A stretch of 64,000 nucleotides of DNA from Moringa oleifera (GCA_021397835.1 JAJFZO010000566.1:7684001-7748000); one strand, 5' to 3'. Positions 36,926 through 48,908 are shown, counted from the first letter of the stretch. Notes: generated by a model not told the origin, from the sequence alone. Program-made: numbers and translations.

Positions 36926-38678
36926 AGACTGCAGATGAGTCAGCCAATCTAACGATGGCAGATGTTTGCAATTTCTGCAATTGTGTAATTTAAGATGGAC
37001 AAGATTTGTGAGTTAAGAAAGCCGACTTGGAAACCTCACACCTTGGTAGTACTCCACATGCAACTGTTTTAGATTATGGTGGGGCTCTAGCCCTTCCATT
37101 AACTTTTCCTCATCAAGAACATCAAGGGAGTCATATCTCTTTCGGTTTCATGTTAATCTCAATAATCAAAGATACTGCTTCGCTTTCAAGTTGGCTGCCC
37201 TGCATTCCCCGATAGCATCCTTCAAGTAGCCAAGATTCTCAATTGTTAGGTTTCTTCTCAGGTTGTTGAGCCAATCAAGTTCCCTGGGACTAGCACTAGG
37301 CTCTCCATTGGCACCATCTCTCTTGTCCACTATAAATCTGTCTAATCTCTATATGGAACTCAACTGTCTAATTCCCCGTGGTATGTAACTCAACTCACCA
37401 GATCTCTAAATCACAATAACCTATAATAAGCAAAACAGTTTCTAAAGTGCGAGGGAAGGTAATCATAACTCAAGTGTTGGTAAAATATCATTGTCTTGAT
37501 GAGCTATTCATAAGAATTCCTCAATTTCAAATAAAGACCACTCTGTATTTGGATCTTTAAAATAAAGTAAGGCTCCAACTGTTTTAATGACAAGAGGAAC
37601 ACCTGTACAAGTGCTTACAATCTTCTTCCCAATGTCAACAACACCTTGATTCTTTGGCTCCACCCCTTGTTTAAATGCAAATCGCAAGAATAAACCCCAG
37701 CTTCATTTTCAGACAAACCTTTTAAAACATATGGCAAGAATGGACTCACAGCTTCTGCTACCATTCCACTACATGTAGTTACTATTATCAGACTTTCTTT
37801 TGCACCATCCTTCAATAGATATTCCAAATTGAGCCATTTATTTCTATCTGTATTCCACACATCATCTAAAATCAAGTAAATTTTTTTTTTCACCAATTTT
37901 TTCTTGAAGACAATTTTGCAATTGATCTATCTCAAGGTTGCCAGGATCACTATTTGTTGCAGATGTGATCATTTTTTCTACAATTAACTTGACATCAAAA
38001 GGATCAGAGATAGATACCCACATTCTAAGCTCAAAACTCTTTTTAACTATCTCATCATTATAAACAAGTTGAGCAAGTGTGGTTTTTCCTAAACCCTCAA
38101 TGTCCACAAGTGGAGCAACCAAAATATTTTCCTCAGAATTGAGAAGAGTCTTTATTATTTCTTCTTTATCCTTGTTTCTTCCAATAACATCCTCTCCACG
38201 TGCATAAGAGTGGGTGCACTTCCTCTCCTTACTCACAGAGGATTCTTCTTCTACTCTTGCTTCTAAATGAAATTTTCTTTCAGCTGCAATCTCATCTAGC
38301 CGCTCTCTGATTAACTTGACTTTGTGAGCCATTCTAAGACAGTAGGAAAGCTTGTGTCAGCTTGAGAAGAATATATATACCTCCTTCACCATTTCATTTC
38401 CAGCTATTAGTTTTCGTTGAAGAGCTTCGGTGGAGAAATCATCCAGCAAGTCATCTGCATTGTAGACTGCTTCCTTCAGCTTACCAAGCCAATCTTTGAC
38501 TTGATTGTTGTGTGAGTGCTGCTTCTGTGCATCAAGGAGAACTGCTCGAATCGCAGAAAGAGTGCTGTTCAGTTTGCCAAGCTCACCTTCCAAATTCCAC
38601 CACAAATCCAATTTCTTTAACAATACCCAATTTCTTTTTGAACTCTCCACCAAAGTGAAAGAGAACTGCCTCTGCCAT
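35975..38678 (-). pseudogene. CC-NB-ARC-LRR (CNL) resistance gene, broken
   Basis: A relative of plant cytoplasmic immune receptors of the RGA type. From 38,678 a start MAEAVLF is followed by a frameshift into an Rx-like coiled-coil region (38,653-38,357; LSAIRAVLLDAQK, VKDWLGKLKEAVYNADDLLDDF). NB-ARC follows (38,332-37,862) with pre-P-loop GRNKDKEEII, P-loop GLGKTT at residues 81-86 of that frame, and RNBS-A-like RMWVSISDPFD. A run of ten A on the coding strand (37,881-37,890) breaks the frame just before kinase-2 YLILDDVW and RNBS-B LIIVTT. A further shift near 37,680 precedes a degenerate GLPL-like motif (CTGVPLV). ARC2, the MHD motif and part of the LRR are missing near 37,500, and degraded LRR sequence resumes at about 37,390. 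It cannot encode a full receptor as it stands. Confidence 0.88.
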
Positions 38679-39600
38679 TATCGCTGAACCGTGCGATTCG
38701 TTTCAGAATAATTTAAAATGTTAACTCTAAAAAATGAACTTACTATAAGCATAGTTAGATTCTAAAAGATAGGTTACTGTACACACTTGATGGTGAAGAT
38801 GTGAATTACTTTGTGTCTTCGTTAGTGTCTGGGAATCGTAAAGCAGTTGACTATTTGAACTGACTAGAGAAAGCCTTCTGCACCAACAAGAAAGATAGGG
38901 CCAGTTAGCAAGTAGTATCAGGCATGGGGCCAAAAGCTTACTCAATAAAAACAGTGTTTTGTTCTAAGCAGGGTTAGAAAGGAACAAGAGGCAACTTGTT
39001 GAATCATTTCCTTGTAATTATTCTTTTCAGCTTTGATATTTATGCCTGGACAGACGAATTAATCAAGTAAAATCAGTTAGTTCTCAAACAGACTCTAAAA
39101 GATTTAAGGGATGGCTATAAATTTGCTTGAAATACTTACGGTGATTGAATACATAATCATGAATCTCCTATTTGATCATCTGTCATCCCTAAAGTAATAT
39201 GGCTAACACCTGTGAAATGGGCAATCCTCATATTTCTAAGATTATTTTGCTTGCAAACTATGATTTATAGCTGATAAGAAAACTACGAATTTCAATATCA
39301 AGTGATGACTATGAGAAATTCTTATCTACAAGGGTTAAGAAAAAAAAAAAAGAATGAAAAGAAAAGAAAAGCAAATCTAGCATGAAGCACAGCAGTGACG
39401 CCAATATCCAGACACATTTCAGACCAAAGCATTGCAGTGCTTACATAAAGTAGTATAAATTGGTAGTTTCATATTTCAATTAGTTACCTAAATTCAATGA
39501 ATTCCTTGACTAGATAAATTTATTCTAAAATTAAACTAAAAAATGAACATAAATAAAAAAAAAAGAGGTAATTACCACTCAACTTATACAAAGTCTTGAA
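38679..39600. other. Intergenic, former 5' region of the CNL pseudogene
   Basis: AT-rich sequence upstream of the CNL start on the minus strand. I see no further exon, transposon end or RNA gene. It could hold the old promoter, but no convincing TATA box at a sensible distance was identified. Confidence 0.4.
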
Positions 39601-39604
39601 GAAT

Positions 39605-39935
39605 TGTAGTGCTCATCATCTCCGGTTCTGCAAGTCAAGAAGAAGAAAGAACAATCCTTCATCATCATTGTCATTTGCAATGGCTTCCAACTGTTATATT
39701 CCAGCCCAAATCTCCTTTAACAGATGGAAAGCACGACATGGAAGTCAAGTCAGGGCAGTTGCAGATCTCTAATGTGAAACCACGAGGAAATGAAGGCAGC
39801 TCAGCCTCAGTCTAATTGTTTTCCCTTCTTCTCCGCAATCCCTTGAGATTAGGGCAATTCTGAAGCAAGAGGTTTACATGAAACTTAAAATTCCCCATTT
39901 AACATCCTTGTCCTCTATACTCCACATATCCTCCG
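39605..39935 (-). pseudogene. Second LRR relic of an R-gene paralogue
   Basis: On the minus strand this stretch reads as broken LRR sequence similar to the CNL pseudogene's 36.5-36.9 kb part. Fragments are LLLQNCPNLKGLRRR, then after a stop LPSFPRG, LEICNCPDLTSMSCFPSVKG and remnants of the acidic or serine-rich patch. It has stops and shifts and no NB-ARC partner nearby. Its position beside the duplicated flank at 39,945 shows it is the remainder of a tandem R-gene copy. Confidence 0.7.
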
Positions 39936-39944
39936 TAGGTAGAA

Positions 39945-41170
39945 GTATGGATGAGCATGAAACTTAAAATTGCCCTAACAGCAATCAAATGCCAAGCAAG
40001 TTAAATAGAGATAATTAAGCACCTTGAAACAAGTTAATGTTGAACATGGAACACAGATAATCAAACAACGGGAAACAAGTTAATGTCTAGAAAGTGGAAC
40101 CCGTCATAGACCAACAAATCACAAGAGTAGTATCTTGCAAATAAATAATTCAGCTAATAAATCTCAGCATAGCCCACAGATTATGTATAAGTTACGTCCT
40201 AGTCAACAGTAAGAAAGAAAAATTAGAGTTTGATTGTCTTCAGGTGAGAACAAGACCCCAAGGATCAGAGATAAACTTCTCTACTTCGTTCATGCCTTCT
40301 TCCTCCCTAACTGATACAACCAAGGCGAGTCTTTAGGAGACCTAGTCACTCACAGAACACCTAACCATAATACACAGTAAATAAATATATCATTCCATTT
40401 GCTACAAACCAGCAGCTCTGCTCTGCATAATTCAAGCTAAAGTTATTATTTTCAGTCTGCAGCCCAGTTTAAATTATTGCTGCAACATTGCACTACACAA
40501 TTATAATCTGCAGTTTGACAATTATTCAAACAGTAAAGAAACTAAGACACTATCAACAGAAGATTGTTTATTGACATCTCAGCTTTCTCTACAAAGCCAA
40601 AAGTTCACTGTCCCTTTCCTTAAAAAGAGAAAAAAAGAAAAGAAAGAAAAAAGAGTGTAAACAACTGCAGTAAAAAATAAGAATGAAATATAACCAACTG
40701 TTAATCATTAAATTACCTAATCCTGCCTGCAAAATTTAGAAGAAAAAAAAAAAACTCTTATTTTCCAACGAAGTTTTCATGTAATCATGACCTTAGGTAA
40801 TTTAAGCTAATAAACAGAAACATTTGTTTTCATAGCAACTGTACATGCATGAAGAGACACACATATATAGATACACATACAGAGGCATATTATATATGGA
40901 TTCTATCAAACCCACAGATATCTGTGCAGATACAGAACCAGCCAACATTGACAGGTCACTCAAACACAGCAAAGAATGGTGTGTCGTTTCTACTAATCCC
41001 AAACCAGAATAACCATACAGTAAGAGATTGTACTATCATATTTCAGTCATCACTGCTCACTTAAACAAGAAGCACCTTCATATTGATATGTAACCCAACT
41101 AAAGTACAGGTAAAAGGAAAAAAATAAATAGAAAGACCCACAGAGAGAAAGAATATTGCATGAGATATTA
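39945..41170. repeat. Duplicated flank of the R-gene cluster, copy 2
   Basis: The first part (39,945-40,520) matches 30,343-31,690 with deletions, and the last part (40,770-41,170) matches 35,250-35,705. The 3.5 kb between those parts in copy 1 is absent here. Polypurine-rich sequence lies at 40,620-40,760. No gene is recognised. Confidence 0.65.
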
Positions 41171-41382
41171 TTTAGACCGAAAATGCATCAGTTACATGAA
41201 TTATGCTGTATTTATCTATCATCTTTTCAAAAATCAAGATTTCAAATTTACAATTTATGAAATGATAACTAACTATACAATTGAAAAGAATTACTAAATC
41301 AAAAATTCTAAAGTAGAACTACTGCTAGTGCCACATTGACTTGTCATTTTTCTTGAGAGAATATCCCAGCCAAGGAGTTCTT

Positions 41383-42124
41383 TTATTCTTCTTCTTCTTT
41401 TTCTTCTTCTTCTTCTCCAGAGAGCATCACTATCACGGTGCTATAAAGCTCTTCATCATTTAAATCATGAGCTTCTTGTACCTCTTTGTATTCTTCTACA
41501 CGAATATAGTCCACCATAGACTCTTTTGGCCATTCATTCTTCTCTACTGGGTGTGTCTCTAGCTTAATAAGTTTTTCAGTACCTTTTCCTTCGCGATTAT
41601 AATGAATTCGACATAAAACCCATTCTTCGAAAGACCCAGATGCAAGCCGATATTCATCCATGATCCAGTTGCTTACATTAGCTTCTTTGCGATTCCCTTT
41701 TTTTTTTTTTCTTGTGGGAGTAGAAGGAGAGGGTTTTCTTATAACCCAAAAGTTGAATACAGCCCCTCGAGTCTTTTCAGTGAATAGGTTGGTCCCTATT
41801 GTTGGCCTTGCACCAGCCACCATTGAAATCACCTTCAAGAACATGTCTAGCGCTGTTGCCCTTGCCACTATTAGAGACCTCCTCCTGCTTAACAAAGTGA
41901 AACCATTCATCTCTGTGAAGGAGATCATTGTCAGGATGTTGCCGCAACCATGGTTCATGGGCATACACATCCTTCTCACGTATCAGACCGTCTATCCCTA
42001 ACTTGTACCCATGAATCTTCCGCCAAAGATAAACAAGCTGCTCATCAGTTGGCCTGAATTTTAACCCAACTGGAACCCCCAAAGAGCAATTAAATGCAGA
42101 CATCCTTGAATTTCTTTGATCCAT
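41383..42124 (-). pseudogene. NAC-domain transcription factor with one frameshift
   Basis: NAC proteins are plant transcription factors that bind DNA as dimers. Frame 1 (42,124-41,777, 115 aa) holds subdomain A (GVPVGLKFRPTDEQLVYLW), B (GLIREKDVYAHEPW) and a C-like part (RDEWFHFVKQ), and reaches D (GGWCKANNRDQPIH), stopping at the TGA at 41,777-41,779. If one base is skipped at 41,779, frame 2 continues as EKTRGAVFNFWVIRK, a lysine-rich stretch and subdomain E (SNWIMDEYRL, EWVLCRIHY), then ends at 41,383 in an acidic (GAA)n-coded tail. The product would be about 247 aa, short for NAC proteins and with a small C-terminal region. Subdomain D WWKATG is changed to WCKANN. The start could be Met at 42,124 or 42,103. 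It could be a recent pseudogene, a sequencing error or a divergent expressed gene. Confidence 0.82.
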
Positions 42125-42376
42125 CGATAGTCAAAGAAAATTCCAAAATGAAATAGCTTGTAACATAGCTGGTAATAACCTCTCCCTTCTCAAGTAAACA
42201 GATTTCAACTCTGTAAAACACAAAGTTCTTAAAGAAAAATGAAGAAATAAAGGAAGTTACCTTAGTCACAGTAACTCTTTCTTCTTCTTGCTCTACATTT
42301 TCTCGGCTTCCAATCAAACTCAAACTCAAAATTTTCACTAATCTCCTGAATTGAAAAGGAAACAGAAGAGAGTCTG

Positions 42377-42470
42377 ATTTATAATGGCAGGAGAGATGAC
42401 CGTTCGTATGCATCTTTTTTAAGTGCCAAAATCCTCACGTGATATTACTATTTGGTCGTCATGACACGTG
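42377..42470 (-). promoter_or_regulatory. Putative NAC promoter: TATA box and two G-boxes
   Basis: Upstream of the NAC frame on the minus strand a TATA-like TTATAAAT (42,377-42,384) lies about 255 bases before the first ATG. Two CACGTG G-boxes lie further upstream at 42,436-42,441 and 42,465-42,470, 29 bases apart and in ACGT contexts bound by plant bZIP or bHLH factors, including ABA-response factors. A possible 5'-UTR intron (donor AAGGTAACTT near 42,260, acceptor TTTTACAG near 42,211) lies between. Expression is inferred, not shown. Confidence 0.5.
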
Positions 42471-42669
42471 CGAATGAGGAGACAGTTATATGGCTTCCAC
42501 TCTCTAGGTCCCCTATCTTTGCGAACTGCACTGGCGGTCTACACATCGCCAGCAGAAAGTTCTAGGAGCAGGACAGAAAGAAATAGAAAGAGAGCGAACG
42601 AGGATACCATTTTGATATCGGAAATCGAAACCACAGTCCTTTCTCTTGGCACACATACAGGGGTTTAAT

Positions 42670-43300
42670 TTTCTTCTTTGTTATTCCTATTAGCATATAA
42701 AATAATAACAGATAGTGAAATCAAGATTTTTATTAATTTCAGAAAAAAAATTTAATAGAGATAATCACTTGGAATGTCGTAATAATATACCATAACTTCA
42801 AATCCTAACATGGTGCATCTGAGTTCGTACAACTTTTAACAAAATGTAATACATAAAAGAAAAATGTATTATATTACTTGTTTTATTTCCAATATGAACA
42901 TCTTAATGTGTGCTTTGGCTACATTAATCCACATATATGCATGTCATATATTTGCATTACTCTAAAACATTTTAGTCATGCGTCAGTAGTATGGTTAAGC
43001 ATCTATTTACACTGCCTTTGGAATGTATTCTCACCACTAAGATGACAACAATTAACCTTGGCTTGAAAAAAGTTTTTGGATTCTATTCCATTGTAAAATC
43101 CACAGCTTACAAAAAAAAAAATTGAAAAAAACAAATAGTTAAAATATTAACAAAATATTTTAAGGTTCATTTTAGAGCCAATTTTTATAGTATTATTTTT
43201 TTAAATAAAACTATTGTTTCCCAGAAAACCTTACTTCTAGGTTAAATGCCCCTATCAGTACCTCTTTGACCAGATTGCATTCACTTAGAATCATACTAGC
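42670..43300. other. AT-rich intergenic stretch
   Basis: Between the NAC upstream region and the LINE scrap I see only AT-rich sequence with poly-A and poly-T runs. No gene, RNA or repeat boundary is recognised. Confidence 0.5.
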
Positions 43301-43369
43301 ATCAAGAGCCCGAGGGGACTTTGGCAGGGTGACCCACTTTCCTCTTTGCTTTATGTTTTGGTATGGATG
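43301..43369 (+). pseudogene. LINE reverse transcriptase scrap
   Basis: Twenty-three plus-strand codons include SPRGLWQGDPLSSLLYVL, which matches the conserved region ahead of the catalytic YxDD motif in plant LINE (L1-type) reverse transcriptases, usually GLRQGDPLSP. A stop lies upstream in the same frame (near 43,288), and downstream the frame is lost in a poly-T run. No other reverse-transcriptase block was found close by, so only a small relic is claimed. The long minus-strand open frame covering it is a shadow. Confidence 0.65.
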
Positions 43370-43374
43370 TATGG

Positions 43375-45545
43375 CCCTTTTTTTTTTATCTTTTGTTTGT
43401 GTCTGGTCTATTGTATGTGTGTTTTTAAAGTAACTATTCATCACTAGAAGATGATAAAGATGTAGGCTACTCTTTATTATTAGAAGAGCGAGGCTAAATG
43501 TGGCTACTAAGCTATTTCTTTGGAAAGCTGTTATTGAGATAGGAAATTCCCCGATAAAGCTGCTAGTACAAGGTGAACTCATATTGGTCAAAGTAAACGA
43601 AAAGAAAATGGTAGAGAGATTCAGCATGGTGCTCACTAAACCTCCAAAATTAATATCTAATAAATCAAGTCTTATGTCAGTTATATAGAACACCAATACA
43701 TACAAAAAAGGCTGAAATAGCTGGTCCATGGCTTAATATCGGTGGAATGCTACCTCCAATTCCCTATATGTTCGACAGAGCGGAGGAATCCTATTCAGTT
43801 TGTGGACAGCTATATCGAAATGAGGCATAAAGAAAGACTACGCGAGGAACTTCGTTAATTTTCTAGCTGGTGCACCAAGAAGTAGAGAAGGATTTAAGAC
43901 ACCGAGAAAATGTACAATACCTAGTACTGGACAGCTGAAAGAGAGTGTGGATGCTGCAACGTTTGCCAACTTTGATAGTTATAGCATTGTGAGCAAATAG
44001 AGCAGAAGAGAGTTTACTGTTTCTTTCTATTACAGTGGCAAACTTGTTGTAGTTAATCCTAAAGGGAGAACCTTATTTTTTCATGATTTAAATCTGATAG
44101 ACATGGCATTAGTAATCAAAGATGAGCAGGATGCTTTTGTCAAAAGTATAAGACCACGGAAGGGAATATGAAGGCAAAGGAAGTAGATAACTTACCGTCT
44201 CTTTCTATTACAGTGACGAGCTCGCTGTAGTCAATTCTTACAGAGAACCACATGTTTCACAACTTAAATCTAGTAGGCATAGCACTGGTAAATCACTATT
44301 ACTTATTATAATTTTTGTAGTAGGGTGCTTTAGAATAGGTTAATTGCCAGAGACAAGAACGAGTGAATCTAGTTTAGAGAGCATGCCTTACTAGAATAGG
44401 AAGCATAGAGTTTCTAAGTGAAGACAAGCGCAACTATCTATTTCATACTCTCCTTATTAGCAAGGTAGGTCCATTATAAAGCCTACCGATTAAAAGTCCT
44501 TAAGAACGAGAAAGCTGACCAAAAGACTATTCCATAACCGACTCTTGTTGTTGAATCGAAGGGTTTGGCTTATATTAGTCTTTAAAAAAGTTCTCTTCGA
44601 GCTAGCAATCTTTTTATCTTTTTAGGTTGCATGCCTAAGACAATGTTTCTTGTACATTGAGATCAATTGATCTTTGCTATTATGCTTCTTCCTTGTATTA
44701 ATTGATGTTACGACTATGCCTAATATGAGTTTGTTCCTGCCCTAGATAGCTTCGAGGTTCTCGTCGATTGATTGTAGAGGGTTTAACCACTAAACTTATT
44801 TATGCAACACTTTGATCGAGTGTTATTTCTATAAAAAAGATTAAGCAAAAAAAAAAAAAATAGAATTGGTTGCAATTGAGATTACCTCAGCTTTGTAGGC
44901 ACATGAGGAAGCTATCTAACCTCTTTTCAATCGAAATCCCAATCAAGAACAAGTTCTACCAAGGCCAAGATCTGAAAAAGAAGATTCACTTGTCAAAATT
45001 CCAAGTGACATTCTTTTTTTAGAATCTAAAATTGAATGACTTCTTTTATTATGATACTATGGGTTTGAGCATGTCAACAGATTATGTCTATATTGGTTGC
45101 ACCTAAAACATTTCTTTTATCATATCCTTTTCCCATTAGAGGATATTCTTTGCTTCTTTAGATGACTCGCATGCTTACCATTATTCAGTGATAATATAAC
45201 AACCTTTCTGACGCCTTCAAGCACATTCTAATCAGACTTATCACCAACTAATAGTCTAAGTAAAGTGTTATAAAATCAATGTTACGTTCCCTGTAAAAAA
45301 ATAAAAAATGATGAAGTTACTAAAATAAGAATAAAAAGTGAAAATATATTATTAAAAATAATAAATGTTACTTAGATGCTGCTAGTGCATGTCGCATGAC
45401 AATAGATCAGTTTGAAATTCCCTACAAGTGTAAGTACATTCCATAAGGTTAATAACCACCTCTTTGCCTAACTACAAATACATTCCAATCAATGTTAAAA
45501 GTCATCATTTGTAATCAAACTTTTTATCTTTCATTCATCAAAGAG
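43375..45545. other. Gene-poor stretch with a small internal duplication
   Basis: No gene is recognised. A sequence of about 105 bases at 44,016-44,120 (CTTTCTATTACAGTGGCAAA, later TTAAATCTGATAGACATGGC) recurs diverged at 44,194-44,295 (CTTTCTATTACAGTGACGAG, TTAAATCTAGTAGGCATAGC), 178 bases apart and in the same direction. The texture around 44,300-44,800 is unlike the AT-rich flanks, but I cannot assign an origin. Confidence 0.5.
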
Positions 45546-45559
45546 TGGACACATTCAGT

Positions 45560-47640
45560 TAGTTACGCTTTCCAAATCTTAGCTTTCTTATGCCTATCAT
45601 AGAACCAACATTGCATCATATCTCTAATGAATTTCAATGGAGCTATGATGGGCAACTCGCAGGTAAATCAAAGACATGAATTCAAGCTTTCAACAATATT
45701 AGTGGTCATGAGTTGGTATTATTTTCGAGGGCAATACACATGTGACCATTTGCTCGGATCTTCCTTCATGATATATTCAAATGCCTGAGGGTGATTAGAT
45801 TATAATTCAATTATTAATTGACTAAACTCAAACTCTTGATATGCCTTTGCGACACTATAAAATATCTTGGGCATTTCTTCTCTCTTGAATTTATTCTTTA
45901 CATTTTGGGCCATATACCAAAAACATAACCTATGACAAGAATCGAGGAAGACCTTTATAATGGCCTTTGTAATACTAGCATGATGATCCGATATAATAAC
46001 CAAGTCATCAACATGACCAATAACCTCCTTCAGTTGCTCAAAAAACCACTCCCAAGCCTTATAGTTTTTCGAGCCACCGTAACCAAATGCTAGTGGGTAT
46101 ATCTGCTCATTTTCATCCTTGCACACTGCTATAAACATAACACCATGGAATCTTCCTTTCAAGTGAGTGGCATCAATGGCAATAACTGGTCTAATAGCTG
46201 AATAAAACCCCCTTAATGATTGTCCAAGAGCTATAAAAATACTTAAATCGATTAGTCTCATATACAATGCATATGTGAGCCTTAGTTCTTGGATTAGCTA
46301 TTTGCAACATGTGACAAAATGATGGTAATTGTTAGTATGACTCAACTAGGTCACCATAAGTAAGAGATAATGCGTATTCTTTCACCTTCTAGGCTTTGTT
46401 ATATAAAATTTGTATACCATATAATTCTTTCATGTCACCTATGATATCTTTCGGCTTAATAATTCTAGCATTAGTGGATAACCGTTGAGTAATAATTTCT
46501 CTAATAATGGCAAAACTTGCTTGTTGATGCAACTCCTTGATTATGCAATGTGTGTTAAATCACAATGTCTAATTTGAAAGATTATCCTTATGCAACTTTC
46601 ACAGCACAGATCTTTTATGCATAATTTTCTTCTCTACAAGCAATCTTATGCAACTTTCACAGCACAGATCTTTTATGCATAATTTTCTTCTCTACAAGCA
46701 ATCTTAAATATTGATTTGTTAGATCTAGTGACTCTAAATTCAAAGTTCTCAGTCAATGCATACATACCCAAAAATTGCTTTACCTTTTTCTTATTTAGGA
46801 TAAATTGACCTTTAATAAAGGTGTCAATCGAAGTCACTGATTCTATAGTAAGAGCCAGAACAATACTGTATAATTTAGCACCCAACACACTGTACCTCTT
46901 ATTAACACTATCACTTATATTGTTGTGTGCTTTAGTGCATGCAAGTGGCACATAAGGTGGGATTGAAAGTGGTACATAAGGCAAGTTCTCATCATCAAGC
47001 TCAACTTATTTTTACGATAGGTTGTGTGGGCTCAATTTTTGGGATTGAATACTCACACCCAACATCATAGTCCATTGACTCATCTAGTCGATCTCATCAG
47101 TATTTTAACTGTTAAGAGGAGTCTCATTATGGAATAATGGTTTTATGCCTAAATTTTTACCTTGAAAAATTGGATGAGTCTCCACATAAGGGATTGCATT
47201 AGTAACCTCATTGCTCCCAATAAAAAAATTTGGCTAATTGAATCATTTTGAATTTTTACCTTCACATACACCATGTGTGTTCTGAACATCATGTCACTAA
47301 ACTAAATCCACAATTACATGGGGTATTATGTTGTTATTATACAACATGAACTCAATATCGTCATCATTCACTAACTCAATTTTCACGGTAGTTTCCTCGG
47401 ATCTCACTACGATGTGCAGTATAATATCATAGTTAGAGAAATCAATATCAATTCAAGATTTAACTAAACCTAATAATTGTGCATGTGTCAAACCTTTTCA
47501 AACAACATAACTTCGAGTTTTGATAGTCCTACTAGTATACTCAAAAGTTCCTCTTAACTCGGACCACTCATCATTCCAAGTTACAATAACATACATTCTG
47601 CCATGACCATGAAAACATTTCATAAAAGAAGCAACAATTT
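45560..47640 (-). pseudogene. MULE (Mutator-like) transposase, degenerate
   Basis: Reading on the minus strand, pieces appear in family order. An N-terminal region (about 47,625-47,290) holds IELVNDDDIEFML. The MuDR-type N-terminal domain follows (46,984-46,673; NFEFRVTRSNKSIFKIACRE). The catalytic core (46,267-45,800, open for 155 codons) has RPVIAIDATHLKGRFHGVMF, AFGYGGSKNYKAWEWFFEQL and LVIISDHHASI, the first two acidic catalytic sites of the MULE transposase. A C-terminal part (45,795-45,560) has KWSHVYCPRK, TTNIVESLNS and ELPIIAPLKFIRDMM. Stops and shifts separate all parts, so no functional transposase can be made. Terminal inverted repeats were not located. MULEs move gene fragments, which may bear on the orphan exons in the window. 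Confidence 0.88.
46587..46702. repeat. Perfect 58-bp tandem duplication in the MULE
   Basis: Two adjacent identical 58-base units (46,587-46,644 and 46,645-46,702) begin CTTATGCAACTTTCACAGCA and end CTACAAGCAAT. Fifty-eight is not a multiple of three, so the duplication shifts the transposase frame. Perfect identity in an otherwise decayed element implies a recent event. Confidence 0.95.
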
Positions 47641-48780
47641 TAAAAAATAGAACAAAACTGAAGTTTAGTAAATAAATAACGATTTAGATAAATAAGTAAT
47701 GATATTATCTTATGTACTGATTTCATTAAAGAAATATCAATTTATGAATAAAGTCATGATGGTTCACAAGATGATACGAATTTGGTGGCTAAGTCATATT
47801 TAATCGAACATAGCATGGTTCTTTGTTCATGTTACGATATGTATGACACATCACGATTATTCTCTTAAAACACATAAAATCTTCGCATTGTTAAAATATA
47901 TTATCTTTCAAATACATACCTGTTAGTCTCTTGACACACCTGAATACTTTTTACTTTTGAAGAACAATGTGTTATTAAAAACATAAGCTTAGTTGTGTAG
48001 ATCTTAAGTATAACATGAATAGAACTAGCCAAAATCAATTGATGACTACTTTTGATTTCTTTTCTACCTTTTGTTTAGGTAGTTCTTAAATACATACATA
48101 AAGAAAAATTTGCAAAAAAAGCCTGAAGACAAAAAAAGAAAGAGCTCGATGACATAGAGCGCTCGAAGAGCAAGAATATTAATACTGTATGCATCAATTT
48201 TCTCATTTTTTAAATTTATTTACTTTTTAAGGTTATTATTGTCTTTAGTATGGGTATTTTGGTCTTCATAATACATTTAAGTGTGAAAAACATAAAAGTT
48301 AGTAAAGATGGTTTGTTTCATTAAAAAAGGGACATGGGATGTCAATTTTGGCAATTTCCTCTATTTCTTAGTTTATAATTTATGAGTTAGACTAAGCCTA
48401 TATGGCTTTGTCTATGTGTGGTTTTTGAGCTGGTAGCTAGCTATTACCAAGAGTGACTATTTTTTAATCATTTTTTTGATTTAATGGGACCCACATTTCT
48501 TTCAAGCTTTGAATTTGGATAGGTCTAGTAAGCGTTCTTAACATGTGTCGTTTGATGACTCAGTGCGTGGATGTCACGAGTCCATTGGCATAGGCTTAAG
48601 CCTATTTCATAAGAGAGCAATCTTTGGCATGCCTAGAGATTTAGTTAAGGGGAGTAGAGGCACTGCAAGCCTATGTTACATGAGTCATGCATACTTCATT
48701 GGCATCGGGCCCTTTTCATGAGGGCCACACCTATATGCATAAGGCCATTTTTTTTATTCTTCTTTTATTTATAACAATAT
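47641..48780. other. Intergenic AT-rich stretch
   Basis: No gene or repeat is recognised. Composition becomes less AT-rich from about 48,370, where the mitochondrial-like segment may begin, but only the tRNA part below is supported by identifiable sequence. Confidence 0.4.
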
Positions 48781-48908
48781 GAAGAGAACACCTTAGGCTT
48801 GGTCTTGGAAAACCATGCTAACACCATGCTCAGCAAACCATGCAAGGACCAATCTTAGAACATCATGCCATAGTGCAGTCATGGCATACCAAAGAAATAA
48901 AAAAGACG

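Noticed and set aside
42468..42668. 66-codon plus-strand open frame upstream of the NAC gene
   Set aside because: It overlaps the putative minus-strand promoter region and shows no domain.
43211..43729. 172-codon minus-strand open frame
   Set aside because: It is the shadow of a plus-strand LINE reverse-transcriptase scrap and has no recognisable product of its own.
45800..46267. Functional transposase from the 155-codon open frame
   Set aside because: It covers only the catalytic middle; the remaining parts of the protein are in other frames with stops on both sides.
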